From WS-9 sp036274595 (GTDB lineage: Bacteria; Eisenbacteria; RBG-16-71-46; SZUA-252), in the NCBI GenBank assembly GCA_036274595.1, contig DASUFL010000082.1, forward strand, positions 31,618 through 95,617: DNA of 64,000 nucleotides, given 5' to 3'. The notes under the pieces were generated by a model. That model did not search any database. It saw only the letters and a program-made list of their open reading frames with translations, and had not been told where the DNA came from. The translations under genes and the position numbers were made by a program. This document shows, one piece after another, positions 1-9,249 of this stretch. How positions within the stretch are numbered: position 1 is the stretch's first letter; every line of letters begins with the position of its first letter.

Positions 1-126
1 TCCAAGAGCGGATTCTAGTCGACGAGAGCACGCCGCGCAACGAGACCCCGGGCCGTCCCCGAGCGACGAGACTGGCCCGCGCGAGCGCGCTTGCGGTATC
101 CTGACGGGCTTGGAGGTACCGAACTC

Positions 127-2796
127 ATGATGGACGCCGATTTCAGGAAGTACCTCGCCGCGGTCAAAGCGGACGAGCCGCCGGCCCTGTCGACCGACCC
201 GCGCTGGCAGGAGACGGAAGCGCTCGCCCGCCGGCTGATCGCCGAGAGCAAGGTCGAAGCCGCGCTCAAGTCGCTCGAGCAGGAGCCTCTGCGCCGCAAG
301 CGCTGGGACCTCCTCCTCCTCAACGCCCTTCTCCGGGAAGGGCTCGGCGAGTACGCAGCCGCGCTCGAGTCCTTCGAGGTGGTCGCGGACAAGCTCATGG
401 CGTCCGGCGACCGGGAGGGCGTGCGCTCGCTCCTCGACCGCTTCCTCGAGCCGGAGCCCACGACGCCCGCGGTGCGGCTCCTCGTCTTCCTCGCGCGGGG
501 AGGTGGCCTCTCCGAGTCGGAGCGGCTCGATCTCCTGCGCGAGGCGATCGAGATCCGTCCGAGCGATCCGGATCTGAACGGGGAGGTCGCAGCCGCGCTC
601 GAGCGGGCGGGCGACGCCGACGGAGCGCGGCAGCACCGGGTTCGCTCCGTCGAGCTCCATCTCGAAGCGGGCCACGCCGAGCGCGTGTCGGACGATTTCC
701 TCCGGCTGATCGAGGAGGATCTCGAGCATCACCCCGCGCGCGTGGGGCGGGCCCTCCTTCGCTTCGCGTCGCTCGTGTCGTTCGCCGAGTCGGAGCCGCT
801 CCTCGACCTCGCGGTCCCGGAGCTCAAGCAGCGGGCCCCCGGATTGATCTCCTGGGACGACATCGCGCCGATGGCCCCGCGCGTTCCCGCCAACGCGGCC
901 GGCCGGAAGCTCCTCGGGACGCTCCTCCGCATCGCGGTCGCGCGGGAGCCCGAGCCCGGCGCGATCCTCGAAGGCTCCGGCATCGAGGACGCGACGAAGC
1001 CGCTCGATCAAGTGGGCGCGCGGCTCCCCAAGATCCTCGCGCTTCCTCCGGGCGCTCATGTCGGCCACACGACATGGGGACTGGGACGAGTGCGCGCGAG
1101 CGACGGAGAGAATCTGACGCTCGACTTCCCTTCGCGCGCGGGCCATCGCATGTCCTTCGCCATGGCGTCCAAGTCGCTCGACCGCCTCCCGGGGGACGGC
1201 CTCCGCGTGCTCGCCGCCGAGGATTCCGCGAAGGCGAGAGCGCTCGCGGCGGCCGGCGATCCCGAGATCCTCGTGCGGGTGCTTCGCGACGTGGGAGGCA
1301 CGGCCACCGCGGCTCAGCTCAGGCCGAAGCTCGAAGCGGCGCTCCCAGGGGTCGACGTCGGCGCGTACTGGAAGCAGTCGAAGGACGCCATCAAGGGGGA
1401 CGCCCGGCTGGACTCGAGCGAAGCCTACCGGCAGATCTTCCGCCTCGCGCCCGAGGGCGCGGCGGCCGGCGGCGCCGTGCTCCCTCAGCTCCAGCCCAAG
1501 GCGGCGACCCAGGGGCTCGGCTTGATCCGGAAATTCCTGCGCGAGCATCCCGACGAGGAGCCCCGCTTCCGCGCGACCGCCGGGCCGCTCGTCAAACGGT
1601 GGTCGGGCGACGACACGCTCGATGCGCCGACGCGCGCGCAGGCGCTCTGCTACGCGCTCGCATGGGAGTCGCTCGGCGAGGCGGCCGCGCGCGAGCACCT
1701 GGAAGCGCTGATCCGCAAGGGGCTCCGGCCCGACGACCTCGCGCTGAGCGCGAATCAGGATCAGCTCCTCGATCTCGCCTCGGAGTCGAAGCTCGAGGAG
1801 GACTTCCTCTGGCGCGCGGCGGAGAGCCGGCTCCCGCGGCTCAGGCTGCGCGCGCGCGCCCGGCTGAACGCGCTCCTCGGCGCCCGCTTCCCCAAGGCGG
1901 TCGAGAACAAGATCACCCGCTGGACCGAAGCGCCGGGGCTCGCCGCGCGGCTGATCGAGCACTACGCGGCCCATCCCGACGAGGCCGAGGCGCCTCCGCT
2001 CGGGACGCTCACGGTCGCGACGCTCCGGCTGCTCGAGAAGGACATCCCGGACGGAGCGCCCGAACGCCTTCTCGCGCTGCTCGAGGAGAGCGGCGCCCTC
2101 CAGACACGGCTCCGCAAGGAGCCGCCGGACGAAGACACGCGCTCGCTCCTCGAGAACGTGGTGCTCCACTGGGGCGGGAGCGAGCGGCGCCTCGTCCCGG
2201 TGCTCGAGGCCATGCGCGCCATCGGCATGGGCTCGATTGCCGAGGAGTACGAGTCGCGGCGCAAGGCGCGCGCCCAGAGCCTCCTCGAGGGGAAGACGAC
2301 CGACGACGTCGAGACCGTGTTCACCGTGATGACGCGGCCGACCTACGACCGGCTCGAGGCGGAGCTCCGGCGTCTCGCCCTCGAGCTCAAGACGACCATC
2401 CCCGCCGCGATCGAGAAGGCGCGGCAGCTCGGCGATCTTCGCGAGAACGCCGAGTACGAGGCGGCGAAGCTGAAGCAGGCGAATGCGGCGGCGCGCCTGC
2501 AGGAGCTCATGACCACGCTCGAGCGCACGCGGCTCCTCGAGACCATGGAGATCGACCCGTCGCGCATCGGCGTCGGCACCGAGGCCGCGCTCAAGCCGGC
2601 GGACGGAAACGGCGGTACGATCACCTACTGGCTCCTCGGCGACGGGGACTCGGGCCTCGCGCCGGGAGTCCTTTCCTACCGCGCGCCGCTCGCGCGGCCG
2701 CTCCTCGGAAAGACCGTGGGCTCCTATGTGGACCTCGAGTATCCCGAGGGAACGAGGCGCTTCCTCGTCGAATCCATCGTCAAGCGGCTCCCCTAG
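127..2796 (+). CDS. Giant Gre-type transcript cleavage factor (large N-terminal extension fused to GreA/GreB)
   Basis: The last ~150 residues of this 889-aa protein form a Gre factor: a coiled coil whose tip reads GDLRENAEYEAAK, placing acidic residues D770 and E773 where E. coli GreA has D41 and E44, which coordinate the Mg of the RNA polymerase active site. The C-terminal FKBP-like part follows. Ordinary Gre factors are ~160 aa; here ~735 residues of mainly alpha-helical, TPR-like sequence precede it, with a small beta domain near residues 309-360 (motif VGHTTWGLGRV). Chlamydial GreA has a comparable long fusion. Expected role: rescue of backtracked RNA polymerase. ATG 127 was chosen because GGAGGT lies 9 bases upstream; a TTG at 91 in the same frame lacks this. 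A TATCCT element at 97-102 may be its promoter. Confidence 0.85.
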   Translation: MMDADFRKYLAAVKADEPPALSTDPRWQETEALARRLIAESKVEAALKSLEQEPLRRKRWDLLLLNALLREGLGEYAAALESFEVVADKLMASGDREGVRSLLDRFLEPEPTTPAVRLLVFLARGGGLSESERLDLLREAIEIRPSDPDLNGEVAAALERAGDADGARQHRVRSVELHLEAGHAERVSDDFLRLIEEDLEHHPARVGRALLRFASLVSFAESEPLLDLAVPELKQRAPGLISWDDIAPMAPRVPANAAGRKLLGTLLRIAVAREPEPGAILEGSGIEDATKPLDQVGARLPKILALPPGAHVGHTTWGLGRVRASDGENLTLDFPSRAGHRMSFAMASKSLDRLPGDGLRVLAAEDSAKARALAAAGDPEILVRVLRDVGGTATAAQLRPKLEAALPGVDVGAYWKQSKDAIKGDARLDSSEAYRQIFRLAPEGAAAGGAVLPQLQPKAATQGLGLIRKFLREHPDEEPRFRATAGPLVKRWSGDDTLDAPTRAQALCYALAWESLGEAAAREHLEALIRKGLRPDDLALSANQDQLLDLASESKLEEDFLWRAAESRLPRLRLRARARLNALLGARFPKAVENKITRWTEAPGLAARLIEHYAAHPDEAEAPPLGTLTVATLRLLEKDIPDGAPERLLALLEESGALQTRLRKEPPDEDTRSLLENVVLHWGGSERRLVPVLEAMRAIGMGSIAEEYESRRKARAQSLLEGKTTDDVETVFTVMTRPTYDRLEAELRRLALELKTTIPAAIEKARQLGDLRENAEYEAAKLKQANAAARLQELMTTLERTRLLETMEIDPSRIGVGTEAALKPADGNGGTITYWLLGDGDSGLAPGVLSYRAPLARPLLGKTVGSYVDLEYPEGTRRFLVESIVKRLP

Positions 2797-2802
2797 CGGT
2801 TC

Positions 2803-2811
2803 TGGTACTAT
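2803..2811 (+). promoter_or_regulatory. Extended -10 promoter candidate for superoxide dismutase gene
   Basis: TGG followed by TACTAT fits a sigma-70 extended -10 (TGN plus hexamer). It lies 78 bases before the superoxide dismutase ATG and just after the stop of the Gre fusion gene. No convincing -35 is visible, as expected for an extended -10. Inferred from pattern only. Confidence 0.35.
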
Positions 2812-2889
2812 GGGAGCACCCAACCCAGCGAATCACCCTGTGGCGCCCGGGCGCAGCTCCGGGCCATCCGTCGAAAGGAGATCCGCCTC

Positions 2890-3501
2890 ATGTCCAAGCA
2901 TCCCGTGAAGCCTCTCCCCTACGCGAACGACGCGCTCAAGGGGATCGGATCCAAGACCATCGAGATCCACCACGACAAGCTCTACGCGGGCTACGTGAAC
3001 AAGCGAAACGAGATCGAGGAAGCGCTCGCCAAGGTCGACCGGAGCAAGGCCAACCAGATCTACAGCGAGATGCGCGGCCTGAAGCACGAGGAGACCTTCG
3101 CCGCCAACGGCCAGATCCTCCACGAGATCTATTTCTCGATCATGGGCGGTGACGGCAATCCGCAAGGCGAGGTCGTCGATAAGATCAAGGAAGACTTCGG
3201 CACGTTCGCGGCGTGGGAGGAGGACTTCAAGGCGTCCGCCATGTGCGCCCGCGGCTGGGTCGTGCTCGCGTACGATCCCACCGACGGCCGGCTCCACAAC
3301 TTCATCGGCGACTCGCAAAACCAGGGCGGCGTGTGGGGAACCTTCCCGATCCTGAACTGCGACACGTACGAGCACTCCTACTTCATCGACTACGGCAGCG
3401 ACCGGAAGGCCTACGTCGAGGCGTTCATGCGCAACATCAACTGGACCGAAGTGAACCGGCGTCTCGCGGCCGCGGTCCAGATGCAGATGGCCAGGAAGTA
3501 G
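2890..3501 (+). CDS. Superoxide dismutase, Fe/Mn family
   Basis: This 203-aa protein matches the Fe/Mn superoxide dismutase fold and should dismutate superoxide to peroxide and oxygen. The four metal ligands are present: H27 (IEIHHDK), H78 (GQILHEIYF), D158 and H162 (CDTYEHSYFIDYG). The residues that usually separate Mn from Fe enzymes look Mn-like: Gly at the FeSOD Gln69 position and Gln near residue 144 (DSQNQ). The usual second-sphere HH pair after the first ligand (E. coli H30 and H31) is replaced by L31-Y32, which is atypical. There is no signal peptide, so it is cytosolic. The ATG has an AAAGGAG ribosome site upstream. Confidence 0.9.
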   Translation: MSKHPVKPLPYANDALKGIGSKTIEIHHDKLYAGYVNKRNEIEEALAKVDRSKANQIYSEMRGLKHEETFAANGQILHEIYFSIMGGDGNPQGEVVDKIKEDFGTFAAWEEDFKASAMCARGWVVLAYDPTDGRLHNFIGDSQNQGGVWGTFPILNCDTYEHSYFIDYGSDRKAYVEAFMRNINWTEVNRRLAAAVQMQMARK

Positions 3502-3522
3502 ACGACGGCTCGTTGCAGTCCG

Positions 3523-3563
3523 GCGGGCGCGCGTGCAAAACGCACGGCGCCCGCTTTCGTTTG
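3523..3563 (+). terminator. Rho-independent terminator after superoxide dismutase gene
   Basis: GCGGGCGC (3523-3530) pairs with GCGCCCGC (3547-3554), with an inner CGTGC/GCACG stem, a one-base bulge and an AAAAC loop. A T-rich tail, TTTCGTTTGT, follows. It lies 22 bases after the stop codon. Confidence 0.7.
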
Positions 3564-3728
3564 TCCTCCGCGCGCCCGACCCTTCGCCGCAGCTGACCGG
3601 GAACGCTGCACTTAGCGCCCCGCCTCCAAACGCACGACCCATGGCATGTCCCTTGCTCTTCGCCCTCCGGGATTATCTGTTCCTGCCTCCCGACGCGATG
3701 GGGATCGCGAAGGACCAAGGAGATCGAC

Positions 3729-4268
3729 ATGATCAGGGGAATGCGGTACGCGCTGGCCTTGCTGGCGATCGCGGGGGCGTTCGCGATCGGAGGGTGCACG
3801 GACGAGTCGTCGCGCAACACGCTGACGGTGGTCACGATCAACGAAGGAAACGCCTATGCGAGCGATCTCCTCAACGAGGCGGATACCGCGCAGGTCTTCA
3901 TCCCGGTGGACCAGGTCGAAGTGACGCTGGGCAACATCCCGAACGGCGGCGGAGATCCCATCGGGCCCGGCGAGCCGTTTTCAGAGATCGTCGTGACGGG
4001 TTACACGGTGACCTACGCGAACGGCATCTACGGCACCGTGACCGGCGGCATGAACCTCCGCGTGCCTTCGGGCGGAACGGCGACCGGATCGATCGCGCTC
4101 AGCAACATCGCCGACAAGGCGGCGCTTCCGCTCTCGACCGCGTCCACCACCACGGCGACGGTCCGGTTCACCGGTTACAACTACCAGTACGGGATTCGAG
4201 CCGGAGACACGGTCTGGGCTGAGGCCACGATCACGGTCCAGGTGGCCAACTTCGGAGACGAGGGGTAG
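3729..4268 (+). CDS. Putative secreted lipoprotein of unknown function
   Basis: A 179-aa protein with a lipoprotein signal: charged start, hydrophobic stretch ALALLAIAGAFAIGGC and a lipobox Cys, so it is probably membrane-anchored after export. The mature part is rich in Thr, Gly and beta-prone sequence and ends in a segment (GDTVWAEATITVQVANFG) that resembles an extracellular beta-sandwich edge. I recognise no family. AAGGAG sits 6 bases before the ATG; an internal ATG 12 bases downstream (MRYALA) is an alternative. It is a single gene between two terminators. Confidence 0.6.
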   Translation: MIRGMRYALALLAIAGAFAIGGCTDESSRNTLTVVTINEGNAYASDLLNEADTAQVFIPVDQVEVTLGNIPNGGGDPIGPGEPFSEIVVTGYTVTYANGIYGTVTGGMNLRVPSGGTATGSIALSNIADKAALPLSTASTTTATVRFTGYNYQYGIRAGDTVWAEATITVQVANFGDEG

Positions 4269-4293
4269 CAAGACCGCATCCATCGCGATCCCC

Positions 4294-4332
4294 GCGGCCC
4301 GGGCCGGAAACGGTCCGGGCCGCTTCGTTTTT
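4294..4332 (+). terminator. Rho-independent terminator after lipoprotein gene
   Basis: GCGGCCCGG (4294-4302) pairs with CCGGGCCGC (4315-4323), with further inner pairing around a GAAA loop, followed by TTCGTTTTTC. It separates the lipoprotein gene from a convergent gene ending at 4344. Confidence 0.75.
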
Positions 4333-4343
4333 CGGAGGCGGGT

Positions 4344-4823
4344 CTAGGGGCTCGGGCTTCCGCCCGGCTTCAGCACCATGAGCGCCATCGCGAGAAGCGG
4401 CGCCGCGAGCGCCACCATCCCCCAGAGCTTCCACTGCCCCGAGAGCTGGTCATAGCGATCCCAGTCCATGGTCCCATCGACGCCGGCGCGCGAGACGGCG
4501 AGCAGCTGCCGCTGGAGCGGGACGAGCCGGATGCCGAACGCCGCGCCCGACAGAGCGAAGAGACCGATCGACGACGAGATCCAGTGGGTGCGCAGGATGG
4601 GATAGTGTCCCAGGAGCGCGGCCATGACTCCCCCGATCACGATCAGGATCGCGCCCGGATTCGTGAACCAGCGGTCGCTCGCGATGATGCCCGCCATCGT
4701 GTGCGCAATGATGCGCGGATCCCGCGTCCTGTCTCCGAACAGCTTCCAGAAGACCCCGACCGTGATGTTGCCGAGGAAGAGAACGACCGCGACGAGGTGC
4801 AGCAGCTTCGAGGCTTCGTACAT
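4344..4823 (-). CDS. DUF2269-like integral membrane protein
   Basis: A 159-aa protein with about four transmembrane helices (near residues 5-27, 55-75, 85-105 and 130-150). The opening MYEASKLLHLVAVVLFLGNI and the central R/W pattern resemble DUF2269/YphA-like membrane proteins of unknown function. A GGAGGGGGC ribosome site precedes the ATG. It is the last gene of a leftward run, 38 bases after the kinase stop. The family call rests on gross resemblance only. Confidence 0.6.
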   Translation of the reverse strand: MYEASKLLHLVAVVLFLGNITVGVFWKLFGDRTRDPRIIAHTMAGIIASDRWFTNPGAILIVIGGVMAALLGHYPILRTHWISSSIGLFALSGAAFGIRLVPLQRQLLAVSRAGVDGTMDWDRYDQLSGQWKLWGMVALAAPLLAMALMVLKPGGSPSP

Positions 4824-4861
4824 GCCCCCTCCGGGGTGCGGAGCGAAGGCCGGCGCGCCGG

Positions 4862-7357
4862 CTAGAGGAGCCCTTCCACCTTGTAGAGATTGGTGAGGAA
4901 GCGAGGGTAGCTGTAGACGAAATGCTCCGCGTCGGGCGTCATCACGATGCGCGTCAGCGTCACGACCCCCGCCAGCGATCGGGGCGCGAGGTCAGCCCAG
5001 TGCGTCTTCTCGCCGGTCTCGATGTCGATGCGGATCGTGGGAGCCGGAACCTCGCCGCGGATCATGTAGAGGAGGGCTCCGCCGTCCCGGGTCCACCCGA
5101 TGATCCGCGCGCGGCCCGGTATGCCGGGAAGCGATCGGGGCTCGCTTCCGTCCATCGGAAAGATCGTGAATTCACCGTCCGCACCCTGCGCGACCACTCG
5201 GCTTCCATCGGGCGAGACGCGCACTTCCTGGAAACCGCTCAGCTCCCGGTCCCCGATCCGGGTCCACCGGGCGGTCTCGATGTCCACGCGATAGAGTCCC
5301 GACCCATGCCCCGGCTCGTTCCCCGTCACGAGCAGGCTCTTCCCGTCCGGGTGCCAGGCTCCCCAGCGCACCACCAGCCCTTCCGTCTCGATCGGCCGCG
5401 GCTCCCCCACTCCCGTGGGAAGGAGGACGGGCCGGATGTTTTGAAGCTGAAGCGCGAGCGCCCAGCGGCCGTCCGGAGAGAACTGCACGGCCGAGCCGTC
5501 TCCGAGGCGCACGGCGGGCGATCCGTCCACATCGCGCATGTAGACCGACTGTCCGGAGCCTCCGCCGGCGCCCGTCTCGTCGAAGAGCACGGTGCGGGCA
5601 TCCGGAGAGAGATCCCGCACCAGGGACCAGTCGAGCCAGGTCAGGTCGCGCATCACGTCCCCGGCGCGATTCCGGTACTCCATCCGCAGCCGCTCGTCCC
5701 CTTGCGCGATGAGGAGGGTGCCGCTCCGAGAGATGTCCTGAACGTCGCTCGCGCCTGGCGCGCTGAAGACCTGCCGCGTGGCGCCGTCCGTGCGGACCGC
5801 ATGGACGACACGGTCCGCGCCCACCTTCGCTCCGGAGAACCAGATCTCATCGCCCTTCGGCGTCCAGGCGAGGCCGCGCGTGGAGGCGAAGTCCCCCACG
5901 AGCTGCCGCACGTTGCCTTCCATGTCGACGACGGCGACACGGCCCGCGTCGTCGCCTCGAAATGGATGATCGATGAACGCGATCGACTTGCCGTCCGGAG
6001 CGATCCGCGCGTGGCTGGCCCATCCCGGCGTCTGGTAGAGAACCCGTCCGACCGGATACTCGAGCCGGATCATCCCCTGCTTCTCGCGGATGACCGAGAG
6101 GTTCCGCCCGTCCGGCCCCCAGTCTGCCTCGACCACATTGTCGACCAGCTCACGGGCGGCGCCGCCGCCGAGCGGCATGCGCGCCAAGGTCCCGGCGGAC
6201 ACGAAGCCTCCGAGGAACACCGTGCGCAGGCAGACGGCCAGCTCGCTGGTCGCGGCACACACCGACATGAGATCGCTGCCGGGAACGCCGAGGGCACGCG
6301 CTTCCGGACTCCCCGGATACGACCAGTAGAGGCGGAGCGGGGTGCCTTCGAGCGCCGCGCCATAGATCACGGACTGTCCGTCCGGGGCGAAGCGCGCGGT
6401 GCGCACGTTTCCTTCGCGGTAGGTCACCCGCTCGAAGCGAGGGAATTGAATGGCGGGCGCGGCGGCCGCGACGGGTTGCGATGGGGTCGCGGCGGAAGGC
6501 TCGAGCTCCTCGAGCAGCTCGAGCGCGAATCCGAGATCGCTCGCGGTCTGAAAGCGATGCTCGGGGAGCTTCTCCAGGCAACGCGACACGACACGGCCGA
6601 TGCCCGGTGCCTCCGACTCGACCTCCCGTGGGAGGGGCGGCGTGTCGCGATTCAAGATCGCGCTCATGCGATCGGCCGGCGTCGCGCCGGGGAACGCCTT
6701 CTCGCCCGTCAGCATCTCGTAGAGGATCGCGCCGAACGCGAAGAGGTCCGTGCGCTGATCGATCGCCTGCTCGCGAATCTGCTCCGGCGCCATGTAGCTC
6801 GCCGTGCCGAGAATCGTCCCGGTGCGCGTGAGCCCGGGCAGCACGCTCGCGGTCTCCTCACCCGCGGCGCCGTCCGACTGGAAGAGCTTCGCGATGCCGA
6901 AGTCGAGGATCTTGAGAACGCCGCTTCGGTTCAGGAACAGGTTCTCGGGCTTGAGATCGCGATGAACGATCCCCGCCGCGTGCGCGGACGCCAGGCCGTG
7001 GGCGATCTGCACCGCGAGCGCGACCGCGCGCCGGGCCGGCAGCGGGCCGCGCGAGAGCGACGGGCGCAGCGTCTCCCCTTCGAGCATCTCGGAGACGATG
7101 TAGGGAGCGCCGTCCGACGTGCCGAGATCGTGAATGATGACGATGTTGGGATGGTTGAGCTGCCCGGCCGCGCGGGCTTCGATCTGGAACCGGCGGAGGC
7201 GTTCCTTGTCGGAGGCGAGCTCGGGCGGGATCACCTTCACCGCGACGTCGCGCCCCAGCCGGTCGTCGCGGGCCCGGTAGACGACGCCCATGCCCCCCTC
7301 GCCCACGCGCCCCACGATCTCGTACGGTCCGAGCCGTGTCCCCGGAGCGATGGCCAT
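4862..7357 (-). CDS. Serine/threonine protein kinase with C-terminal PD40/TolB-like beta-propeller
   Basis: An 831-aa protein. Residues 10-270 form a Hanks-type kinase with all key residues: glycine loop GEGGMG, K41 (VAVK), E60, HRDLKPEN with catalytic D134, DFG at D152, and an APE segment. Residues ~310-831 carry about eight repeats of the type FSPDGR or IAPDGKS, a TolB/WD40-like propeller probably used for ligand or protein binding. No transmembrane helix is evident. The start is set at 7357, where the protein opens just before TRLGPYEIVGR; only one base separates this ATG from the stop of the upstream transporter gene, so the two are probably translationally coupled. Its substrate is unknown. 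Confidence 0.88.
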   Translation of the reverse strand: MAIAPGTRLGPYEIVGRVGEGGMGVVYRARDDRLGRDVAVKVIPPELASDKERLRRFQIEARAAGQLNHPNIVIIHDLGTSDGAPYIVSEMLEGETLRPSLSRGPLPARRAVALAVQIAHGLASAHAAGIVHRDLKPENLFLNRSGVLKILDFGIAKLFQSDGAAGEETASVLPGLTRTGTILGTASYMAPEQIREQAIDQRTDLFAFGAILYEMLTGEKAFPGATPADRMSAILNRDTPPLPREVESEAPGIGRVVSRCLEKLPEHRFQTASDLGFALELLEELEPSAATPSQPVAAAAPAIQFPRFERVTYREGNVRTARFAPDGQSVIYGAALEGTPLRLYWSYPGSPEARALGVPGSDLMSVCAATSELAVCLRTVFLGGFVSAGTLARMPLGGGAARELVDNVVEADWGPDGRNLSVIREKQGMIRLEYPVGRVLYQTPGWASHARIAPDGKSIAFIDHPFRGDDAGRVAVVDMEGNVRQLVGDFASTRGLAWTPKGDEIWFSGAKVGADRVVHAVRTDGATRQVFSAPGASDVQDISRSGTLLIAQGDERLRMEYRNRAGDVMRDLTWLDWSLVRDLSPDARTVLFDETGAGGGSGQSVYMRDVDGSPAVRLGDGSAVQFSPDGRWALALQLQNIRPVLLPTGVGEPRPIETEGLVVRWGAWHPDGKSLLVTGNEPGHGSGLYRVDIETARWTRIGDRELSGFQEVRVSPDGSRVVAQGADGEFTIFPMDGSEPRSLPGIPGRARIIGWTRDGGALLYMIRGEVPAPTIRIDIETGEKTHWADLAPRSLAGVVTLTRIVMTPDAEHFVYSYPRFLTNLYKVEGLL

Positions 7358-7358
7358 C

Positions 7359-9218
7359 TCAGGCGAGCGGCGGCTCGGCGGGAGCGCCGAGCTCGGCGAC
7401 GTGGGCCATCGGGATCTCGGCTGCGCCAAGACGGCGCGCCGCGAGAATGACCGCCCACCGGCGGACCGAGTCCGCCAAAACCGTGGCCACGAGGAGGAGG
7501 AGCACGATGCTCAGGACGCCGTCGAGGTACCCGACGAATGGTCCCTTGTCCGCGATGTAGGACGGCGAGAGGTAGCGGAGCGTGTTGAGCACTCCGGCCG
7601 TCATCGTGGTCACGGTGAGGAAGCAGAGCGGGAGGAACGTGGTGAGCGCGTACGCCGCCGGGCGTTGACGCAGGATGAACGTGGTGCCCGCGGCCAGGGC
7701 GATCACCGCGAGGAGCTGGTTCGAGACGCCGAAGAGGGGCCAGATCGTCTCCACGCTCCCGGTCGCCATCATGGTGCCCCAGCAGAAGCAGACGACCGCG
7801 CCCACGAACGCCACGCTCACGACGTTGGTGGTGGAGCCGAGCGGGGCCCAGACCTTGCCGGCGACATCCTGGAAGAGATAGCGCGCGACGCGGGTGCCGG
7901 TATCGAGCGCGGTCAGAATGAAGACCGCTTCGAACATGATCGCGAAGTGGTACCAGTACGCCATGAGATTCCCCATGCCGGGGATCTGCCGGAGGATGTT
8001 GGCCATGCCCACGGCGAGCGAGACCGCGCCCCCGGTGCGCCCCTGGAGCGTCTCCTCCCCCACGAGCCGCGTGAGCTCCTGGAGCTGGTGCGGCTGGATG
8101 CCGAGCGCGGCCACCGCCTTCGGCACGCCATTGATGAGGAAGTAATCGGCGGGGGCGAGCGTGGTGGCCGCCACCAGCGCCATGATCGCGACGAGCCCCT
8201 CGGTGAGCATCGCGCCGTAGCCGATGAAGCGAATGCTCGGCTCGTCGGGGACCATCCGCGGCGTCGTCCCCGATCCGATCAGCGCGTGGAAGCCGCTGAT
8301 CGCGCCGCACGCGATCACGATGAAGCAGAACGGAAAGACCTTCATCCCCGGAAGAACCGGGCCGGACCCGTCGATGAACGACGTGACCGGCGGCATGAGC
8401 AGCCTCGGATGGACGATCGCGACCCCCAGGACGAGGAGCGCGATCGTGCCGATCTTCATGTAGGTCGAGAGATAGTCGCGCGGGCAGAGAAGCAGCCAGA
8501 CCGGGAGCGTCGCCGCGATGAATCCGTAGATCGGAAGGATCAGGTTCAGCGAGCGGGGTGCGAGCGTGAACCAGGGGGCGATCGAGGACTTCACGACCCA
8601 CGGGCCCGCGATCACCGCAGCCAGGATGAGCGCCACGCCGATGAGGCTTCCCTCCACCACGCGTCCGGGGCGGAGGCGGTACATGTACCAGCCGAAGAGG
8701 AGCGCCGCCGGGATGGTCATCGCCACGGTGAAGGTGCCCCAGGGCGAGCCCGCGAGCGCGTTCACGACGACGATGCCGAGCCCCGCGAGGAGGAGGAGCG
8801 TGATGAAGAGGATGGCGGCGGTCGCGGCGCCGTGGGCGACGGAGCCGATCTCCCGGCGCACGATCTCCGAGAGGGACGCCGCGCCGTGGCGCACGGAAGC
8901 GAACAGGATGATGAAGTCGTGGACGGCCCCGCCGAGGGCGGCGCCGAAGAGGATCCAGAGGGCGCCGGGGAGGTAGCCGAACTGGGCGGCGAGCACGGGG
9001 CCGATCAGAGGTCCGGATGCCGAGATCGCCGCGAAGTGATGGCCGAAGAGGACGAACTTGTTCGTCTTCACGAAGTCGCGTCCGTCGGCCTGCGTCACGG
9101 AGGGAACGGCGCGGAGCGGATCGAGGCGCGCGACACGGTAGGCCATGAACGCGCCGTAATAGCGGTAGGCGAACGAAAAGACGACGATCGCGAGGAGCGG
9201 CAGGACGAGCGAATTCAC
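7359..9218 (-). CDS. cstA: Carbon starvation protein A (CstA family) transporter
   Basis: A 619-aa polytopic membrane protein with ~16 hydrophobic segments. It has typical CstA features: RYYGAFMAYRVARLD near the N-terminus, FVLFGHHFAAISASGPLIGP, the G-rich HDFIILFASVRHG region and FHALIGSGTTPRM. CstA-type proteins import peptides and/or pyruvate with protons when carbon is scarce. The start is a GTG with GGAGGGA 12 bases upstream. It lies between two secreted Cys-containing proteins and the kinase gene, in one orientation with 1-31 base gaps, which suggests a common transcript. The symbol is by family; substrate specificity is not shown by sequence. Confidence 0.9.
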   Translation of the reverse strand: MNSLVLPLLAIVVFSFAYRYYGAFMAYRVARLDPLRAVPSVTQADGRDFVKTNKFVLFGHHFAAISASGPLIGPVLAAQFGYLPGALWILFGAALGGAVHDFIILFASVRHGAASLSEIVRREIGSVAHGAATAAILFITLLLLAGLGIVVVNALAGSPWGTFTVAMTIPAALLFGWYMYRLRPGRVVEGSLIGVALILAAVIAGPWVVKSSIAPWFTLAPRSLNLILPIYGFIAATLPVWLLLCPRDYLSTYMKIGTIALLVLGVAIVHPRLLMPPVTSFIDGSGPVLPGMKVFPFCFIVIACGAISGFHALIGSGTTPRMVPDEPSIRFIGYGAMLTEGLVAIMALVAATTLAPADYFLINGVPKAVAALGIQPHQLQELTRLVGEETLQGRTGGAVSLAVGMANILRQIPGMGNLMAYWYHFAIMFEAVFILTALDTGTRVARYLFQDVAGKVWAPLGSTTNVVSVAFVGAVVCFCWGTMMATGSVETIWPLFGVSNQLLAVIALAAGTTFILRQRPAAYALTTFLPLCFLTVTTMTAGVLNTLRYLSPSYIADKGPFVGYLDGVLSIVLLLLVATVLADSVRRWAVILAARRLGAAEIPMAHVAELGAPAEPPLA

Positions 9219-9249
9219 GCGGGTGCGTCCCTCCGCAGATGTCGGATCG

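Noticed and set aside
15..461. Minus-strand gene at the left edge
   Set aside because: Ser/Arg-rich shadow of the Gre fusion gene with no ribosome site or domain.
1074..3152. A 692-codon plus-strand frame overlapping the Gre fusion and superoxide dismutase genes
   Set aside because: An Arg/Ala/Pro shadow in another frame of two well-supported genes.
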